The position numbers were made by a program, and so were the translations under genes. Under the pieces are notes generated by a model. That model worked only from the letters and a program-made list of their open reading frames with translations, was not told the origin of the DNA and did no database searches. Shown piece by piece: positions 4,751 through 7,154 of a DNA stretch of 7,154 nucleotides (its first letter is position 1; each line of letters opens with the position of its first letter). The DNA is from Candidatus Zixiibacteriota bacterium (GTDB lineage: Bacteria > Zixibacteria > MSB-5A5 > SM1-73): positions 1 through 7,154 of the forward strand of contig JALHUP010000079.1 of assembly GCA_022866585.1 (NCBI GenBank), in the 5' to 3' direction.

Positions 4751-5752
4751 ATGTCTAACGGAGTATGGATTATTGCGGAGCAAAAAGAAGGAAAGCTAAA
4801 GAAGGTTTCCTTTGAGCTTCTAACTATAGGGAGAAAATTGGCTTCAAAGACTGGTGAGCATTTATCCGCAATTCTTTTAGGTTATGAGGTAGAAAAATTA
4901 GCAGAGGAACTTGATAGTTTCGGAGCAGAGAAAATATTCGTCTGTGAGGACGAGGTATTGAAAAGCTATTCCAATGAAGCATACGCCAAAGTCATTGCCG
5001 ATTTGGTTAAACTTCATCAACCATCTATCCTTTTAGGCGGAGCCACGGCTCAGGGCAAAGACCTTTTGCCCAGAGTGGCGGCTCGACTGGGGACTGGTTT
5101 GGCATCGGACTGTGTCAGGCTTGAGATAAACCAAAAGGGGCACTTGGTGGCAAAAAGACCGATCTATGCGGGAAAAGTTCTGGTCGATACAGTCACCCCA
5201 GAGGCAAGACCACAAATGGCTTCTTTAAGACCTAATGTTGTGGAGATCGAAAAGCCCAATGAACCGAAAAGGGCTGAAATAGAAAAAGTTAAAGTGGATG
5301 TTAAACCAAGTGATCTCAGGGCGGTGATAAAAGAGTTGATAAAGACCGCAGAGGAGAAGGTTGATTTGACCGAAGCCAGCGTCATCGTTTCCGGGGGGAG
5401 AGGGATGAAAAGTGGAGACAACTTTAAGATTTTGGAGGAGCTTGTTTGTGCATTTGGAGAAGGGGCGACAGTGGGAGCCTCCAGGTCGGCGGTCGATTCC
5501 GGCTTCGCTCCCCATGATATACAGGTGGGACAGACCGGCAAGGTAGTGAATCCCAATCTTTATATCGCCTGCGGCATCTCCGGAGCCATTCAACATCTTG
5601 CCGGAATGCGCACTTCGAAATGTATTGTGGCTATCAATAAAGACCCCGAAGCTCCCATTTTTCAAGTGGCGGACTACGGCATCGTAGCTGATCTATTTAC
5701 CGCAGTTCCTCTGCTTACCGAAGAGATTAAGAAGTTAAAGGAGCAAGGGTAA
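4751..5752 (+). CDS. etfA: Electron transfer flavoprotein subunit alpha (EtfA/FixB family)
   Basis: A complete 333-residue protein of normal EtfA length and the partner of EtfB. The N-terminal domain (1 to about 190) begins MSNGVWIIAEQKEGKL and contains PSILLGGATAQGKDLLPRVAARLGTGLASD (91-120). The C-terminal FAD domain (about 208-333) has SVIVSGGRGMKSG (210-222), VGASRSAVDSG (241-251), QVGQTGKVVNP (258-268) and the EtfA signature LYIACGISGAIQHLAG (270-285), then VAINKDPEAPIFQVADYGIVADLF (293-316). All FAD-contacting motifs look intact. There is no N-terminal ferredoxin domain, unlike some FixB-type proteins. In the complex this subunit carries the main FAD and passes electrons to the quinone-side oxidoreductase, very likely the product of the next gene 35 bp downstream. 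It is separated from etfB by 2.3 kb. Confidence 0.97.
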   Translation: MSNGVWIIAEQKEGKLKKVSFELLTIGRKLASKTGEHLSAILLGYEVEKLAEELDSFGAEKIFVCEDEVLKSYSNEAYAKVIADLVKLHQPSILLGGATAQGKDLLPRVAARLGTGLASDCVRLEINQKGHLVAKRPIYAGKVLVDTVTPEARPQMASLRPNVVEIEKPNEPKRAEIEKVKVDVKPSDLRAVIKELIKTAEEKVDLTEASVIVSGGRGMKSGDNFKILEELVCAFGEGATVGASRSAVDSGFAPHDIQVGQTGKVVNPNLYIACGISGAIQHLAGMRTSKCIVAINKDPEAPIFQVADYGIVADLFTAVPLLTEEIKKLKEQG

Positions 5753-5754
5753 AA

Positions 5755-5782
5755 AGTTAGAAGTTAGAAGTTTAAAGTTAAA
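5755..5782 (+). repeat. Four 7-bp tandem repeats in the etfA-oxidoreductase gap
   Basis: The units are AGTTAGA, AGTTAGA, AGTTTAA and AGTTAAA, covering almost all of the 35-bp gap. They end 5 bases before the ATG of the next gene and occupy the place where a Shine-Dalgarno would be expected; none is present. Changes in unit number would alter the spacing between the two genes but not any reading frame. Confidence 0.75.
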
Positions 5783-5787
5783 AAACG

Positions 5788-7154
5788 ATGGAAATTACTC
5801 GAGAGATATTTTGGAATGTGGGATCGGGGGTTCGCATACCGGTTTATGTCCTGGGTTTGATCGTTATAGTGATTTTAATCTACGGTTTAATTAGGCGCAT
5901 CCGACTTTGGCGAATTGGTAAACCTGAGAGCCGGGTTGATAAACCCATCAAAAGAATCGGCTCAGTTATCCTTTTTGGCTTCGGACATAAACGAATTTTA
6001 AAAGAGCCTTATCCGGGAATCATGCATCTTTTCTTATTCTGGGGAATTCTCATTCTTTTCATTGGAACTGTTCTTATCTTTTTTCAGGAAGACTTCACCA
6101 AGCTATTCTTTAACAAAAATTTCATCTTTGGCAATTTTTATCTTACCTTCTCTTTTATCTTAGATCTTTTCGGGCTATTAGCCATAATCGGCGTCCTTTT
6201 GGCTTTATTCCGAAGATATGTTCTTAAGCCCAAAAGATTAGACAACAAATTTGAGGACGCCTTGGTTTTAATTGTATTATTCTTTATTTTGCTCACCGGA
6301 TTCACCAATGAAGGTCTTAGAATTGCATCCACTTCACCAGAGTTCGAAAGATGGTCTTTTGTGGGTTGGCAGTTCAGCAAACTATTTTTGGCACTTGGAG
6401 GAAACGAAAGCTCCTTTGAAAACCTTCATCGGGTCTCCTGGTGGATTCATGTGATCTTAGCTTTTGGATTTATCGGATATATTTCGTATTCAAAACTCTT
6501 ACATTTTATCTCCTCGCCTTTGAATCAGTTTTTCAGGTCTTTTTCTCCCAAGGGAGAAGTCAAGCCTATTTTGGATATTGAAAATGCGGAAACTTTTGGG
6601 GTGGCAAAACTCTCGGAGTTCACCTGGAAGCAACTCTTTGATACCGATGCCTGCACCCGATGCGGCAGATGTCAGGATAATTGCCCCGCTTACTTAAGTG
6701 AAAAGCCGCTTTCTCCCAAGAAAGTGATTCAGGATTTGAAAGATCATTTGGTATCACAAGGTAAGACCTTCTCTCAAAAGGAAAATCCTGAAGATCAAAA
6801 TCAACCGATAGCGGGCAGTGTGATTACCGAAGATGAACTGTGGTCATGCACCACCTGCGGTGCCTGTCAGGAGGTCTGCCCGGTCTTTGTGGAGGTGGTG
6901 GACAAGGTGGTGGACCTGAGACGATATTTAGTGCTAATGGAAAGTAAGTTTGCCCCGGAAGTTAAGCTTTTCTTCAAAAACATGGAGACTAACTACAATC
7001 CCTGGACCATCGGTTTCGCTACGAGAGGAGATTGGGCAAAAGATTTAAAAGTAAAAATTCTTGCGGAGGATAGTGACGTCGACTTCCTTCTTTGGATAGG
7101 ATGCGCCGGTTCATTTGACGAAAGAAACAAAAAGGTGAGTCGGACTTTGGTTAA
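5788..7154 (+). CDS. Membrane-bound HdrD-like (Fe-S) oxidoreductase, probable EtfAB:quinone oxidoreductase, 3' partial
   Basis: The first 455 residues are visible and the frame runs off the right edge. The start MEITREIFWNVGSG fits the family. The N-terminal part is a NarI-like membrane domain with about five hydrophobic helices (near 17-36, 77-99, 118-141, 157-173 and 217-236). Histidines in or next to helices (H80, H214, H221, H239) are candidate heme b ligands. Then come two 4Fe-4S motifs, CTRCGRCQDNCP (C289, C292, C295, C299) and CTTCGACQEVCP (C354, C357, C360, C364), on the cytoplasmic side. Near the edge LLWIGCAGSFDER (C439) begins the HdrD-type cysteine-rich (CCG) region. Proteins of this build (DUF224, called EMO in some bacteria) sit next to etf genes and are known or proposed to move electrons from EtfAB to menaquinone. 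The gene directly follows etfA, surely in one operon. It has no clear Shine-Dalgarno, only A-rich sequence and a heptamer repeat upstream. A lactate-type Fe-S oxidoreductase is less likely given the membrane domain. Confidence 0.9.
   Translation, partial: MEITREIFWNVGSGVRIPVYVLGLIVIVILIYGLIRRIRLWRIGKPESRVDKPIKRIGSVILFGFGHKRILKEPYPGIMHLFLFWGILILFIGTVLIFFQEDFTKLFFNKNFIFGNFYLTFSFILDLFGLLAIIGVLLALFRRYVLKPKRLDNKFEDALVLIVLFFILLTGFTNEGLRIASTSPEFERWSFVGWQFSKLFLALGGNESSFENLHRVSWWIHVILAFGFIGYISYSKLLHFISSPLNQFFRSFSPKGEVKPILDIENAETFGVAKLSEFTWKQLFDTDACTRCGRCQDNCPAYLSEKPLSPKKVIQDLKDHLVSQGKTFSQKENPEDQNQPIAGSVITEDELWSCTTCGACQEVCPVFVEVVDKVVDLRRYLVLMESKFAPEVKLFFKNMETNYNPWTIGFATRGDWAKDLKVKILAEDSDVDFLLWIGCAGSFDERNKKVSRTLV

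Noticed and set aside
5164..5665. Minus-strand reading frames of 130 and 146 codons opposite etfA
   Set aside because: They lie wholly inside a well-conserved etfA and show no recognisable protein family or start signals, so they are antisense shadows. The same applies to minus-strand frames at 405-731, 1589-1924 and 3512-3769.
6272..6454. A 60-codon + strand frame inside the oxidoreductase gene
   Set aside because: It is out of frame within the membrane domain of a clear gene and has no family resemblance.

Overview
The window looks like a chromosomal piece of an uncultured, anaerobic, Gram-negative bacterium. An Omp85-type outer-membrane beta-barrel protein implies a second membrane. An electron-transfer-flavoprotein operon with a membrane-bound HdrD-like iron-sulfur oxidoreductase implies anaerobic or low-potential electron transfer. 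The coding sequence is AT-leaning, and short palindromic repeats fill the intergenic gaps, as is common in candidate-phylum genomes. I cannot name the phylum from this sequence. Every gene reads on the + strand.

Layout. (1) Positions 2-1492 carry the C-terminal part of an Omp85/BamA-like protein, open at the left edge. (2) Positions 1493-1631 hold a 28-bp near-perfect palindrome and then a strong sigma70-type promoter (TTGACA, 17 nt, TATCTT). A GAAACGTTTC palindrome sits at the expected transcription start, and a consensus Shine-Dalgarno follows. (3) Positions 1632-2426 are etfB. (4) Positions 2427-4750 separate etfB from etfA. This stretch holds a DUF1016/YhcG-type PDDEXK nuclease, a cysteine-rich DUF169 protein, and 317 non-coding bases packed with hairpins. 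(5) Positions 4751-5752 are etfA. (6) Positions 5788-7154 are a membrane-anchored (Fe-S)-binding heterodisulfide-reductase-D-like protein, cut by the right edge.

How the genes work together. EtfB and EtfA form the FAD-containing EtfAB heterodimer, which takes electrons from acyl-CoA or similar dehydrogenases. The last gene combines a NarI-like multi-helix segment rich in histidines, two 4Fe-4S motifs and the start of a CCG-type domain. Such proteins (DUF224/EMO type) are known or proposed to pass electrons from EtfAB to membrane quinone. The DUF169 protein is uncharacterised, but its paired cysteines and its place in the locus make a redox-accessory role conceivable. The DUF1016 nuclease probably arrived independently.

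The most unusual signal is repeat DNA inside and between the etf genes. The nuclease gene carries an in-frame 69-bp tandem repeat built from CAGACA-N-TGTCTG palindromes spaced 39/30/39/30 bp. Its last codons are made from an interspersed palindromic repeat. The DUF169-etfA gap is a mosaic of at least six hairpins. I saw no complete new defence or mobile system, no tRNA or rRNA, and no CRISPR array.
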